DNA of 64,000 bases from Cellulomonas hominis (GTDB taxonomy: Bacteria; Actinomycetota; Actinomycetes; Actinomycetales; Cellulomonadaceae), in assembly GCF_901521055.1 (NCBI RefSeq), contig NZ_CABEGA010000062.1, positions 33,217 through 97,216 on the forward strand, in the 5' to 3' direction. This document shows positions 7,491-15,335 of the stretch, piece by piece. The position numbers and the translations under genes are program-made. Below the pieces are notes generated by a model that saw only the letters and a program-made list of their open reading frames with translations, did no database searches and was not told the DNA's origin. Within the stretch, counting starts at the first letter, position 1, and each line of letters begins with the position of its first letter.

Positions 7491-8318
7491 ATGGACCGCA
7501 CGGGCACCCCGCTCCCCACGAGGACGGTCGTGGTCACCGGCGCCGGCAGCGGCATCGGCCGGGCCTGCGCCCGCCTGCTCGTCGAGCGGGGCGACGCGGT
7601 GGGCCTGGTCGACCGCGACCGCCGCGCCCTTCGGGAGGTGGCCGACGAGCTGGCCCACGCCGGAGAGCGGGTGGCGACCGCGGAGGTCGACGTCGCGGAC
7701 GGGTTCGCGCTCCGCGAGGCCCGCGACGAACTCGCGGAGCGGCTGCCCGGGCCCGTCGACGCGGTCGTGGCCGGGGCCGGGACCATGGCGGGCGGCGCGT
7801 TCGCCGCGGGCGTGCCGGGCGAGTGGGCGGACATGATCGACTCCAACCTCACCGGGATGCTCCAGACCGCGCAGACCTTCGTGCGTGACCTCGCGCTCGC
7901 GGCCGCCGAGGGGCGCAGCGACCTGGTCGTGGTGGGCGCCATCGCCGGCACCGCGGGCTTCCCCCGGTTCGCGGTGTACTCGGCGGTCGAGGCGGCCGTC
8001 GGCCAGCTCGCCCGGACGCTGCGCGCCGAGCTCGGCGTCCAGGGGATCCGCGTGCACCAGGTGCAGCCCGGGGTCACGGGAACCCGGCTCGGGTCGGCGA
8101 TGAGCGACCGTGCGGCGCGCAGGGAGTGGAGCGCCCTGCACCGCGACGTCCCCCCGGTCGACCCCACGGCCGTGGCCAGGGCGGTCCTGTTCGGGCTGGA
8201 CCAGCCGCCGCACGTGACGGTCACCGACATGGTGGTCCTGCCCACCCGGCAGGACGCGGCGCTGCCCACGGTGCAGGGCACGCCCGAGCCCGCGCACCGG
8301 CGTTGGAGCCTGCGGTGA
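7491..8318 (+). CDS. SDR-family protein lacking catalytic Ser and Lys
   Basis: The 275-residue protein has the classical SDR dinucleotide motif TGAGSGIG near residue 16 and a VAGAGTMAGG segment in place of NNAG. The tyrosine (163) is present in FAVYSAVEAAVG. The residue four places on, always Lys in active enzymes, is Glu 167. The position 13 before the Tyr, normally the catalytic Ser, is Ala 150. The nucleotide fold is therefore intact but the proton-relay residues are gone. AGGAGG precedes the ATG, and the stop overlaps the GTG of the NhaA gene. It is paralogous to the SDRs at 10264 and 12772; all three share an HV[TN]-x-[TA]-[DE]-[IM] tail ending in PTxQ. It may be a cofactor sensor or partner subunit. 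Confidence 0.82.
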   Translation: MDRTGTPLPTRTVVVTGAGSGIGRACARLLVERGDAVGLVDRDRRALREVADELAHAGERVATAEVDVADGFALREARDELAERLPGPVDAVVAGAGTMAGGAFAAGVPGEWADMIDSNLTGMLQTAQTFVRDLALAAAEGRSDLVVVGAIAGTAGFPRFAVYSAVEAAVGQLARTLRAELGVQGIRVHQVQPGVTGTRLGSAMSDRAARREWSALHRDVPPVDPTAVARAVLFGLDQPPHVTVTDMVVLPTRQDAALPTVQGTPEPAHRRWSLR

Positions 8319-10252
8319 CCGGCGCGGGAACCCGCGAGGGTGCGGTCCCCGCGCGGCTCCGCACCTCCCCCGCCGCCGCCGCCGCCGCCGCGATCCTGCT
8401 CGCCGCCACCGCCGCCGCGCTGGTCTGGGCGAACCTGCCCGGCTCGACGTACGAGGACTTCTGGCACACGCCGGCGGCGGTGACCGTCGGCGGCGCCGGG
8501 GTGTCCCTGGACCTGCGGCACTGGGTCAACGACGCGCTGATGGCGCTGTTCTTCTTCCTGGTCAGCCTGGAGGCCCGGCGGGAGCTCGCCGTGGGAGAGC
8601 TGCGCGACCGGCGGCGCGCCCGGGTCCCGGTCATCGCGGCCGTCACCGGGCTGCTGCTCCCCGCCGGCCTGTACGTCGCGCTGCTCACCTGGGCGGACGC
8701 GCCGCGCGAGGCCGTCTCCGCGTGGGGCGTCGTCATCTCGACGGACACGGCGTTCGCGCTGGGGCTGCTGGCCGTCGTCGGCCGCCGCGCCCCGGCCGCC
8801 CTGCGGCTGTTCCTGCTGACCCTCGCCGTCGTCGACGACGTCGGCGCGCTCGCGGTGGTCGCGCTGGCCTACACCGACGAGCTGCGGCTCGGCCCGCTCG
8901 CCGTCGCCGGCGCGGCCACCCTCGCCATCGCCGGGCTGCGGCACCTGCGGGTGTGGCGCGGGCTGGTGTACCTGGTGCTGGCCGCCGTCACCTGGGTCGC
9001 CGTGCTGGAGTCCGGCGTGCACGCGACCATCGCGGGCGTCGCGATCGGCCTGGCGATGCCCGTCTACCCGCCGCGGCGGGAGAAGGTCGAGGCCGCGATG
9101 GACGCCGCGGTGCGGTTCTCCCGGGCGCCGAACCCGCGACGAGGGCGCGACGCCGCCCTGCGGATCGCGCGCGCCGTGTCGGTGAACGAGCGGCTGCACA
9201 CCCTGTACGCGCCCTACGTGAACCTCGTCGTGGTGCCCGTGTTCGCCCTGGCGAACGCCGGCGTCGCGCTGGACGGGCCGACCCTGCGCTCCGCGGCCGT
9301 CTCCCCCGTCACCTGGGCCGTCGTGGTGGGCCTCGTGGGCGGGAAGCTGCTCGGCATCACCCTCGGCACCCACGCGGCCGTCGCGCTGCGGCTCGGCCGG
9401 CTCGCCCCAGGTCTGCACACGCGCCATCTCGTGGCGGGCGGGCTCGTCTCCGGGATGGGCTTCACGATCTCGCTGTTCATCGTCGACCTGGCGCTGACCG
9501 ACCCGGTGCTCCGGGCCGACGCGCGGATCGGGGTGCTCGCCGCCTCGGTGCTCGCCGCGCTGCTCGCCACGGGGGCGTTCGCGCTGGCCGCGAGGACGGA
9601 CCGGCACCGGCACACCGCACCCGACCCGCTGATCCGGCCGGTCGACCCCGCCCGGGACCACCTGCGTGGCGATCCCCGCGCGCCCACCCGGCTCGCGGTC
9701 TACGCCTCGTTCGCGTTCCCGGACGCGGGCCGTGCGGTGGAGACCGTCGAGGAGCTGCGGTCCGAGCTCGGCGACCGGCTGGTGTTCACGTTCCGGCACC
9801 TGCCCACCGACGACCCGATCGCGCTCGAGGCAGCGCAGGCCGCGGAGGAGGCAGCGGCGCAGGGCCGGTTCTGGCCGATGCACGACGCGCTCGCCGCGCG
9901 CACGGGACGGCTCACCTCGCGCGAGGTGCGACGGTGCGGCGCCGAGGCCGGCCTGAACCTGGACCGCCTCGACGACGCCCTGCGGCGCGGCACCCACCTG
10001 GCCCGCGTCACGGAGGACGTCGCGGACGCGGCGACGATGCGCCTGCCGGGCCCGCCGGCGTTCTTCGTGGACGACCGGCGCTACGACGGCCCGGTCGACG
10101 TCGACGAGCTGCGGGCGGCGCTGCTGGCCGGCGCCGCCTCCCCCACGACCGACCCCACCGCGGACCCCGCCGCGCACCCCGCGGCGGACCCCGCGGCCGG
10201 CCCTGCCGCCGAGCCGCACCCCGACCCCGACCCCGATCTCGCCCGGACCTGA
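8315..10252 (+). CDS. nhaA: NhaA Na+/H+ antiporter fused to a DsbA-like domain
   Basis: Residues ~1-440 form NhaA, with the ion-binding Asp pair 174-175 in LAVVDDVGALAVV and the helix LHTRHLVAGGLVSGMGFTISLF. Residues ~455-600 are a DsbA/thioredoxin-like domain (LAVYASFAFPDAGRAVETVEE, LVFTFRHLPT and the cis-Pro loop GPPAFFVDD). NhaA-DsbA fusions are known in actinobacteria, but here both active-site cysteines are replaced by Phe 468 and Ala 471. The domain should therefore not be redox-active. A Pro/Ala/Asp-rich tail of ~35 residues ends the protein. The GTG start overlaps the preceding SDR stop (GTGA), implying translational coupling. Confidence 0.9.
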   Translation: MTGAGTREGAVPARLRTSPAAAAAAAILLAATAAALVWANLPGSTYEDFWHTPAAVTVGGAGVSLDLRHWVNDALMALFFFLVSLEARRELAVGELRDRRRARVPVIAAVTGLLLPAGLYVALLTWADAPREAVSAWGVVISTDTAFALGLLAVVGRRAPAALRLFLLTLAVVDDVGALAVVALAYTDELRLGPLAVAGAATLAIAGLRHLRVWRGLVYLVLAAVTWVAVLESGVHATIAGVAIGLAMPVYPPRREKVEAAMDAAVRFSRAPNPRRGRDAALRIARAVSVNERLHTLYAPYVNLVVVPVFALANAGVALDGPTLRSAAVSPVTWAVVVGLVGGKLLGITLGTHAAVALRLGRLAPGLHTRHLVAGGLVSGMGFTISLFIVDLALTDPVLRADARIGVLAASVLAALLATGAFALAARTDRHRHTAPDPLIRPVDPARDHLRGDPRAPTRLAVYASFAFPDAGRAVETVEELRSELGDRLVFTFRHLPTDDPIALEAAQAAEEAAAQGRFWPMHDALAARTGRLTSREVRRCGAEAGLNLDRLDDALRRGTHLARVTEDVADAATMRLPGPPAFFVDDRRYDGPVDVDELRAALLAGAASPTTDPTADPAAHPAADPAAGPAAEPHPDPDPDLART

Positions 10253-10263
10253 GGAGGACCACC

Positions 10264-11055
10264 GTGTCGCTGGTGCAGAACGCCCGCCTGGAGGACGACC
10301 CCTTCCCGCTGCGCGGCCGGACCGCTGTCGTGACCGGCGCGGCCGGCGGCATCGGCCAGGCCATCGCCCGGTCGCTGCAGCGCGCCGGTGCCCGCGTCGC
10401 GTCGATCGACACCCGCGAGTCCGTGCTCCGGGCCGACCGGACGGCCACCACCGCCCCCGGCGCGGACGCCCTGGGCATCGTCGCGGACGTGACCGACGTC
10501 CAGGCGCTGCACCGCGCCCGCGACACCGTGCACCGGGCCTGGGGGCGCGTCGACCTCGTCGTCGCCAACGCGGGCGTGATGTTCGGCGCCCCGTTCGAGC
10601 GCGCCTCCGAGGCGCAGTGGGCGCAGATGGTCGACGTGAACCTCGTGGGCTCGGTCAACACCGCACGGGTCTTCGTCGACGACCTGCTCCGGGCGGCGGA
10701 CGAGGAGCTGGCCACCGACCTGGTGCTCATCGGCTCGGTGGCGTCGCACCTGCTGCTCCCGGAGTTCAGCGTCTACGCCGCGACGGCCGCCGCCCGCGCG
10801 CACCTCGCCCGAACCCTGCGAGCGGAGCTGTCCGGCCGCGGGGTGCGCGTCCGGCACGTCGAGCCCGGCACGACGCTGACCGCCCTCGGGTCGGAGATCG
10901 ACGACGAGGTCGCCCAGGAGCGGCTCCGCCGGCTGCGCGCCGTGGAGCGGCCGCTCACCCCGGAGGACGTGGCGCACTCCGTGCTGTTCGCCGCGTCGAT
11001 GCCCGCGCACGTGAACGTCGCGGAGATCGTCGTGATGCCGACGCGCCAGGTGTGA
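10264..11055 (+). CDS. SDR-family protein lacking the catalytic Lys
   Basis: The 263-residue protein begins with GTG after GAGGAGG, 11 bases beyond the NhaA gene. TGAAGGIG binds the dinucleotide and VANAGVMFG fills the NNAG position. A Ser is kept at the catalytic position (IGSVASHL) and the Tyr at residue 171 (FSVYAATAAARAH). The residue where Lys belongs is Ala 175. It aligns along its length with the SDRs at 7491 and 12772 and ends in VAEIVVMPTRQV. Co-transcription with the first SDR and NhaA is likely. Loss of Lys suggests weak or no oxidoreductase activity. Confidence 0.85.
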   Translation: MSLVQNARLEDDPFPLRGRTAVVTGAAGGIGQAIARSLQRAGARVASIDTRESVLRADRTATTAPGADALGIVADVTDVQALHRARDTVHRAWGRVDLVVANAGVMFGAPFERASEAQWAQMVDVNLVGSVNTARVFVDDLLRAADEELATDLVLIGSVASHLLLPEFSVYAATAAARAHLARTLRAELSGRGVRVRHVEPGTTLTALGSEIDDEVAQERLRRLRAVERPLTPEDVAHSVLFAASMPAHVNVAEIVVMPTRQV

Positions 11056-11128
11056 CGCGGGCGGGTGTCGTCGCAGGTCACCGGCGCGCCGGCGGACGCC
11101 GAGCCTTGCCGCGGGCGGGACCCGCGGC

Positions 11129-11134
11129 TAGTTT
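11129..11134 (+). promoter_or_regulatory. -10 element for the MmyB regulator (leaderless)
   Basis: TAGTTT ends six bases before the ATG at 11141; no ribosome-binding site is visible. Confidence 0.55.
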
Positions 11135-11140
11135 CACCGC

Positions 11141-12025
11141 ATGGCGAAGGGGAACGAGCTGGGCAGCTTCCTGCGTGCGCGGCGGGCCGCCACGTCCGTG
11201 GCGGACGTCGGGCTGCGGTCCTACGGCGCGCGGCGCGTGCCCGGTCTGCGCCGCGACGAGGTCGCCCAGCTGGCCGGCGTGAGCGTCGACTACTACACGC
11301 GCCTGGAGCAGGGGCGTGAGACCCGGCCGTCCGCCCAGGTGGTCGACGCGCTCGCGCACGTGCTGGGCATGGACGCCGCCGACCACCGGCACGCGTACGC
11401 GCTCGCCCAGCTCCTGTGGGTGCCGCCCCTGCCGGACGCGCCGCCCCCCGTCGACCCCGCGCTCGTGCGGCTGATGGGCTCCTGGCCCGGGGCCGCGTGC
11501 TTCGTGCTCGATCCGGTCCTCGACATCCTGGCGATCAACCCGCTGGCCGAACGGCTGTTCTCCCCGTTCGCGGCGACGTCGAACCTGGTCGAGATGGTGT
11601 TCCTCGACCCGGCCGGGCGGACGTTCTACACCGACTGGGACCGCGCCGCGACGAGCTGCGTGGCGAACCTGCGGGCCACCTCGGACATCCACGTGGGCGC
11701 GCGGCGCCGCGAGCGGCTCGTCCAGCGCCTGCACGACGGCAGCCCCGAGTTCGCCCGGCTGTGGACGGCGCACGAGGTCACGCCCAAGACCCACGACTCC
11801 AAGCAGCTGCACCACCCCGAGGTCGGCACCCTCACCGTGGACTTCGACGCGCTGGAGGTGGCCGGGATGCCGGGGCACCAGCTGGTCGTCTACCGCGCCG
11901 AGCCCGCCACGGTGGACGGGCAGCGGCTCCGGGCGCTGGAGCTGGCCCTGGCCGAGCCGGTGACCGCCGAGCCGGCGCCCGCTGATCCGCTGCCCGCCGC
12001 GCTGGAGGGCGCTGGGGAGCAGTAG
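11141..12025 (+). CDS. XRE regulator with MmyB-like ligand-binding domain
   Basis: The 294-residue protein has an N-terminal helix-turn-helix (RRVPGLRRDEVAQLAGVSVD, then YYTRLEQGRETRPSAQVVDAL). It is followed from about residue 105 by the MmyB-like domain (VLDPVLDILAINPLAERLF, YTDWDRAATSCVANLRA, EFARLWTAHEV). The last ~30 residues are Ala/Pro/Glu-rich. Such proteins are common in actinobacteria and typically repress a neighbouring SDR-type gene. Here SDR genes lie on both sides, which supports that role. A TAGTTT element six bases before the ATG suggests a leaderless mRNA. Confidence 0.92.
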   Translation: MAKGNELGSFLRARRAATSVADVGLRSYGARRVPGLRRDEVAQLAGVSVDYYTRLEQGRETRPSAQVVDALAHVLGMDAADHRHAYALAQLLWVPPLPDAPPPVDPALVRLMGSWPGAACFVLDPVLDILAINPLAERLFSPFAATSNLVEMVFLDPAGRTFYTDWDRAATSCVANLRATSDIHVGARRRERLVQRLHDGSPEFARLWTAHEVTPKTHDSKQLHHPEVGTLTVDFDALEVAGMPGHQLVVYRAEPATVDGQRLRALELALAEPVTAEPAPADPLPAALEGAGEQ

Positions 12026-12056
12026 CGCGGCCAGGTTCGCGCCCGCCGCCCCGGCC

Positions 12057-12062
12057 TAGCGT
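12057..12062 (+). promoter_or_regulatory. -10 element for the stand-alone MmyB-like protein
   Basis: TAGCGT ends six bases before the GTG at 12069; this also supports that GTG as the true start. Confidence 0.5.
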
Positions 12063-12068
12063 CGAGGC

Positions 12069-12605
12069 GTGCACCTCGACGACCCCGGGGCCGGCGACGT
12101 CGCCGCGATCCTCGGCGACGCCCTCGGCGTCGTGCGCGCCACGCACCGCTGGCGCGCGCTGCACGCGCCGCTCGGCGTCGTGACCGACCTGGCGAGCGCC
12201 GTGTTCACGCACCCGTCGGCGGCGTGGTTCTACCTGGACCTCGCCCAGGTCCAGGTCGCCGTGGTCGCGCAGCTCCGGGCGCGCGCCACGTCCGGCGGGC
12301 CCGACGCACCCGGCACGCCCGGCGCGTCCGGCACGCCCGGCGCTCGAGGCGACGGACCGGTGCCGCCGTCAGCCGTGGGGCTCGCCGCCCGGAGCGAACG
12401 GTTCCGCGCCCTCTGGTCGGGACTCGCCGTCGCGCACCGGCCGCGGACGCCCTACGAGGTGCGCCACCCCGCGCTGGGCGTGCTGCGGCTCGACCGCGTG
12501 ACCGTCCGGCAGCCCGACGGGACGTGGTGCGAGCGCCTCGTGCCGCGCCCCGGCGATCGCGGGGACCGGGACGCGGAGTCCCTGGCGCTGCTCGACCTGC
12601 TGTGA
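12069..12605 (+). CDS. Stand-alone MmyB-like ligand-binding domain protein
   Basis: This 178-residue protein has no helix-turn-helix. It resembles the C-terminal part of the neighbouring MmyB regulator: AVFTHPSAAWFYLDLAQVQVA matches the region of YTDWDRAA. SERFRALWSGLAVAHRPRTPYEV matches EFARLWTAHEV, and RHPALGVLRLDRVTV matches the HPEVGTLTVDFDALEV strand. A Gly/Ala/Pro linker interrupts the middle. It may bind the same ligand, or dimerise with the full regulator and modulate it. A degenerate relic is the alternative, but the frame is intact and a -10 element sits at the right distance from the GTG. Confidence 0.65.
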   Translation: MHLDDPGAGDVAAILGDALGVVRATHRWRALHAPLGVVTDLASAVFTHPSAAWFYLDLAQVQVAVVAQLRARATSGGPDAPGTPGASGTPGARGDGPVPPSAVGLAARSERFRALWSGLAVAHRPRTPYEVRHPALGVLRLDRVTVRQPDGTWCERLVPRPGDRGDRDAESLALLDLL

Positions 12606-12643
12606 GAGCCCGGACGGGGGGCCAGGGCGCTGCCGCAACTCGA

Positions 12644-12694
12644 GAGCCTGGCCGCGACGCTGCCTGGTTCGCCGGGCACCGCCCGGCCAGGCTC
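12644..12694. promoter_or_regulatory. 11-base inverted repeat in the third SDR promoter
   Basis: GAGCCTGGCCG-type arms at 12644-12654 and CGGCCAGGCTC at 12684-12694 are perfectly complementary over 11 bases. GCCTGGTTCG lies between them at 12662-12671. All share a GCCTGG core, also seen before the first SDR. It is probably an operator for the MmyB-type regulator encoded upstream. Confidence 0.5.
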
Positions 12695-12771
12695 GACGGC
12701 AGGTCGCGACGCACCGACCCCGGCGGGGCCACCCGCCCCGTCCGGACCAGCTCGACGAGAGGAACCCGCCC

Positions 12772-13551
12772 ATGTCCACCATCGTCCTGACCGACGCCGC
12801 CCTGGCCGGTCGCACCGCCGTCGTCACGGGAGCCTCCAGCGGCATCGGCGAGGCCACCGCCGAGCGGCTTGCCGCGCTCGGCGCCCGGGTCGCGGTGCTC
12901 GCCCGGCGCAAGGACCGCCTCGACGCCCTGGCCGAGCGGATCACCGCCGCCGGCGGCACCGTCCTCGTCCTGCCGACCGACGTCACCTCCCGCGAGGAGG
13001 TCTCCGCCGCCGCCGAGGCGATCCGTCGCGAGTGGGGGCACGTCGACCTGGTGTTCGCGAACGCGGGCGTGCAGCTGATCTCGGAGATCGACGCGCTCGA
13101 GGTGGCCGACTGGGAGGCCCAGATCGACCTGAACATCAAGGGCGTGATGTACACCGTCGAGGCGTTCGTCCGGTCGCTGGAGGCCGCCGCGGCCGAGGGC
13201 CGCCCCGCCGACCTCATCACCACGTCCTCGATCGCGGCCACCCGCGTGCTCGAGAAGTTCTCCGTGTACTCCGGCACCAAGGCGTACGTGAGCCACCTGA
13301 CGCGGCTGCTGCGCACGGAGCTCGGCCGCAAGGGCGTCCGCGTCGCCACGGTGGAGCCGGGCATGGTCGACACGGAGCTCCCCGACCACGTCACGGACCC
13401 CGACGCGAGCCGCCTCATGGCGGACCTGCTGCGGGAGATCGACTGCCTGCAGCCCGCCGACGTCGCGGAGACCGTGGCGTTCGTCGCCGCCGTCCCGCGG
13501 CACGTGAACCTCACCGAGATCACGATCCTGCCGACCGCCCAGGCGGTGTGA
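12772..13551 (+). CDS. Short-chain dehydrogenase/reductase (catalytically complete)
   Basis: The 259-residue protein has TGASSGIG, a FANAG motif, Ser in TSSIAA and the full YSGTK box with Tyr 166 and Lys 170. It looks like an active NADP(H)-dependent reductase of the YdfG/classical group. It aligns with the two defective SDRs upstream and shares their C-terminal motif (HVNLTEITILPTAQ). It begins at ATG 12772, with a weak GAGAGG upstream. It is the last gene before a strong hairpin terminator. The substrate is unknown. Confidence 0.92.
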   Translation: MSTIVLTDAALAGRTAVVTGASSGIGEATAERLAALGARVAVLARRKDRLDALAERITAAGGTVLVLPTDVTSREEVSAAAEAIRREWGHVDLVFANAGVQLISEIDALEVADWEAQIDLNIKGVMYTVEAFVRSLEAAAAEGRPADLITTSSIAATRVLEKFSVYSGTKAYVSHLTRLLRTELGRKGVRVATVEPGMVDTELPDHVTDPDASRLMADLLREIDCLQPADVAETVAFVAAVPRHVNLTEITILPTAQAV

Positions 13552-13576
13552 CGACCCGCCGCCGACCGCGCGCACG

Positions 13577-13611
13577 ACGACGCCCCCGCCGGACCGCGGC
13601 GGGGGCGTCGT
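13577..13611 (+). terminator. Rho-independent-type hairpin after the third SDR
   Basis: ACGACGCCCCCGCCG and CGGCGGGGGCGTCGT form a perfect 15-bp stem with a 5-base loop, 26 bases after the SDR stop. No U-run follows, which is usual in high-GC actinobacteria. Confidence 0.8.
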
Positions 13612-13666
13612 GCCGCCCGGACCAACCAGCAGGCCGCCGCCCGTCGACCGCGGCGGCCCCGTTCCC

Positions 13667-13672
13667 TACGGT
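13667..13672 (+). promoter_or_regulatory. -10 element for the RibD-like reductase (leaderless)
   Basis: TACGGT ends six bases before the ATG at 13679. Confidence 0.5.
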
Positions 13673-13678
13673 GGGGCG

Positions 13679-14245
13679 ATGGGGCGCCTGATCTACTCGA
13701 TGTTCACCTCCCTCGACGGCTACGCGTCGGACACGTCCGGCAGCAGCGACTGGGGCGGTGCCCTCGACCCGAGGCTGCACGACTTCGTGTCCGAGCAGAC
13801 GCGGTCCATCGGCACGTACCTGTACGGCCGCCGGATGTACGAGACGATGTCGTACTGGGAGACGGCGCTCGACCAGCCGGACGCCCCCGAGTTCGTCCGC
13901 ACCTACGCCGGTGTCTGGCAGGCCGCGTCCAAGGTCGTCTACTCCACGACGCTGGCCGCGCCGACCACCGCCCGGACCACGCTCGAGCGGACGTTCGACC
14001 CCGAGGCCGTGCGCGCCTCGGTGGCGGCGCTGGACCACGACGCGTCCGTCGACGGCCCGACGCTCGCCGCGCAGGCGCTGCGGGCAGGGATCGTCGACGA
14101 GGTGCAGCCGTACGTCGCGCCGGTGTCCGTCGGCGGCGGTCTGCGGTTCTGGCCCGAGGACCTCCGGCTGGACCTCGAGCTGCTGGAGCAGCGGCAGTTC
14201 GAGAACGGCACGCTCTGGCTCCGCTACGCCGTCCGACGCGACTGA
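13679..14245 (+). CDS. Dihydrofolate reductase-family protein (RibD C-terminal type)
   Basis: The 188-residue protein opens with GRLIYSMFTSLDGYASD, the usual first strand and loop of RibD/YyaP-like reductases. It has TYLYGRRMYETMSYWE at residues ~48-63 and ends with the strand ENGTLWLRYAVRR. The start is the ATG at 13679 rather than an earlier GTG-type extension, because a -10 element lies six bases before it. Such proteins are NADPH-dependent reductases of unknown substrate and are rarely true folate enzymes. Confidence 0.85.
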   Translation: MGRLIYSMFTSLDGYASDTSGSSDWGGALDPRLHDFVSEQTRSIGTYLYGRRMYETMSYWETALDQPDAPEFVRTYAGVWQAASKVVYSTTLAAPTTARTTLERTFDPEAVRASVAALDHDASVDGPTLAAQALRAGIVDEVQPYVAPVSVGGGLRFWPEDLRLDLELLEQRQFENGTLWLRYAVRRD

Positions 14246-14256
14246 GCCGGCCGACG

Positions 14257-14262
14257 TACGCT
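14257..14262 (+). promoter_or_regulatory. -10 element for the PPOX-class protein (leaderless)
   Basis: TACGCT ends six bases before the GTG at 14269. Confidence 0.5.
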
Positions 14263-14268
14263 CCGCAC

Positions 14269-14670
14269 GTGCTGCACCTCTCCCCCGTCCGGCTCGCGTT
14301 CGTCACCGACCGCCACCTGGCCACCCTCACCACGCTCCGGCCCGACGGGACCCCCCACGTCGTGCCCGTCGCCTTCACCTGGGACGCCGACGCGGGCGTC
14401 GCCCGGATCACGACGCGCCGGCACACCGCCAAGGTCGCGAACGCGCGGCGCGCCCCGGGCGAGCCCCTGGGGCGGGCGGCGCTGTGCCAGGTCGACGGCC
14501 GCCGCTGGCTGACGCTGGAGGGCACGATCGAGGTGGTCGAGGACCCCGTCGAGATCGCCGACGCCCTGCGCCGGTACGGCGAGCGCTACCGGCCGCGTGA
14601 GTACGACCCGGAGCGCGTGGTGCTCCGCGTCGCCGCGGACCGGGCGATGTCGTCGTCGCACCTGGCTTGA
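14269..14670 (+). CDS. PPOX-class F420/FMN-dependent protein
   Basis: The 133-residue single-domain protein has a split-barrel flavin fold: RLAFVTDRHLATLTTLRPDGTPHVVPV, then AFTWDADAG and ARITTRRHTAKVANARR, as in F420-dependent PPOX proteins of actinobacteria. The basic RRHTAKVANARR segment is the usual cofactor-phosphate contact. It follows the RibD-like gene by 23 bases but has its own -10 element. It is probably an F420H2-using reductase of small molecules. Confidence 0.85.
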   Translation: MLHLSPVRLAFVTDRHLATLTTLRPDGTPHVVPVAFTWDADAGVARITTRRHTAKVANARRAPGEPLGRAALCQVDGRRWLTLEGTIEVVEDPVEIADALRRYGERYRPREYDPERVVLRVAADRAMSSSHLA

Positions 14671-14691
14671 GCACGCCCGACCCGGGGCGTA

Positions 14692-15276
14692 CTACCCGCC
14701 CGCGGCCTCGAACCCCGTCATCCGGACGAGCCGGGCGGGCACGCCGGCGACGATCGCGTTCGCCGGCACGTCCCGGGTGACGACCGCACCCGCGCCGACG
14801 ATCGCGCCGTCCCCGATGGTCACACCGGGTACGACCGTCACGGACGCGCCGAGCCACACCTGGCGGCCGATCACCACCGGTGCGGGCACCATGTCCGCGC
14901 GACGGGCGGGGTCGACGGCGTGGTTCAGCGTGGTCAGGGTGCTCCCGTGCCCGATGAGCGTGCCCTCGCCGATGCTGATGCCGCCGGTGTCCTGGAACCG
15001 GCAGCCCTGGTTGATGAAGACGCCCCGGCCGAGCCGCAGGTTCTTGCCGAACTCGCTGTAGAACGGCGGGAACACGGTCACCGACTCGTCGACGTCGGTC
15101 CCGGTCAGGCGGCTGAGCAGCGCCCGCACCTCCTCCGGCGTCCGGTACCCGGTGTTGAGCTCGGCGACCACCCGCAGCGCCTCCTGGGCCGCGCCGTGCA
15201 TGAACGCGTGCGCCGGCGACCCGCCCTCGATCAGGGCGCCGCGGTTGACGTGGTCCAGGAAGTCGCTCAGCTCCAT
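14692..15276 (-). CDS. Hexapeptide-repeat O-acetyltransferase (maltose/galactoside type)
   Basis: The 194-residue protein has a helical N-terminus and then left-handed beta-helix repeats: [27 protein letters not shown], with [38 protein letters not shown] at the end. The catalytic His lies in [10 protein letters not shown]. It matches the LacA/Maa/NodL group, which transfers acetyl from acetyl-CoA to sugars. CAGGAT ends six bases before the ATG, suggesting a leaderless transcript. Confidence 0.9.
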   Translation of the reverse strand: MELSDFLDHVNRGALIEGGSPAHAFMHGAAQEALRVVAELNTGYRTPEEVRALLSRLTGTDVDESVTVFPPFYSEFGKNLRLGRGVFINQGCRFQDTGGISIGEGTLIGHGSTLTTLNHAVDPARRADMVPAPVVIGRQVWLGASVTVVPGVTIGDGAIVGAGAVVTRDVPANAIVAGVPARLVRMTGFEAAGG

Positions 15277-15322
15277 GCCCCGATCCTGGCACCGGACCCG
15301 CCACGGCGAGCGCAGCGCCCCG

Positions 15323-15328
15323 TACGAT
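15323..15328 (+). promoter_or_regulatory. -10 element for the YdeI-like protein (leaderless)
   Basis: TACGAT ends seven bases before the ATG at 15336. Confidence 0.5.
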
Positions 15329-15335
15329 CCGCGTC

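Noticed and set aside
7349..10219. A 956-codon minus-strand open frame opposite the SDR-NhaA region
   Set aside because: It is the antisense of well-supported genes, has Arg/Gly/Pro-rich low-information sequence and no domain. Long shadow frames are expected at this GC content.
7491..11055. Calling the first two SDR genes pseudogenes
   Set aside because: They lack catalytic residues but have intact frames, good ribosome sites, conserved nucleotide loops and operon coupling, so they are kept as genes of uncertain activity.
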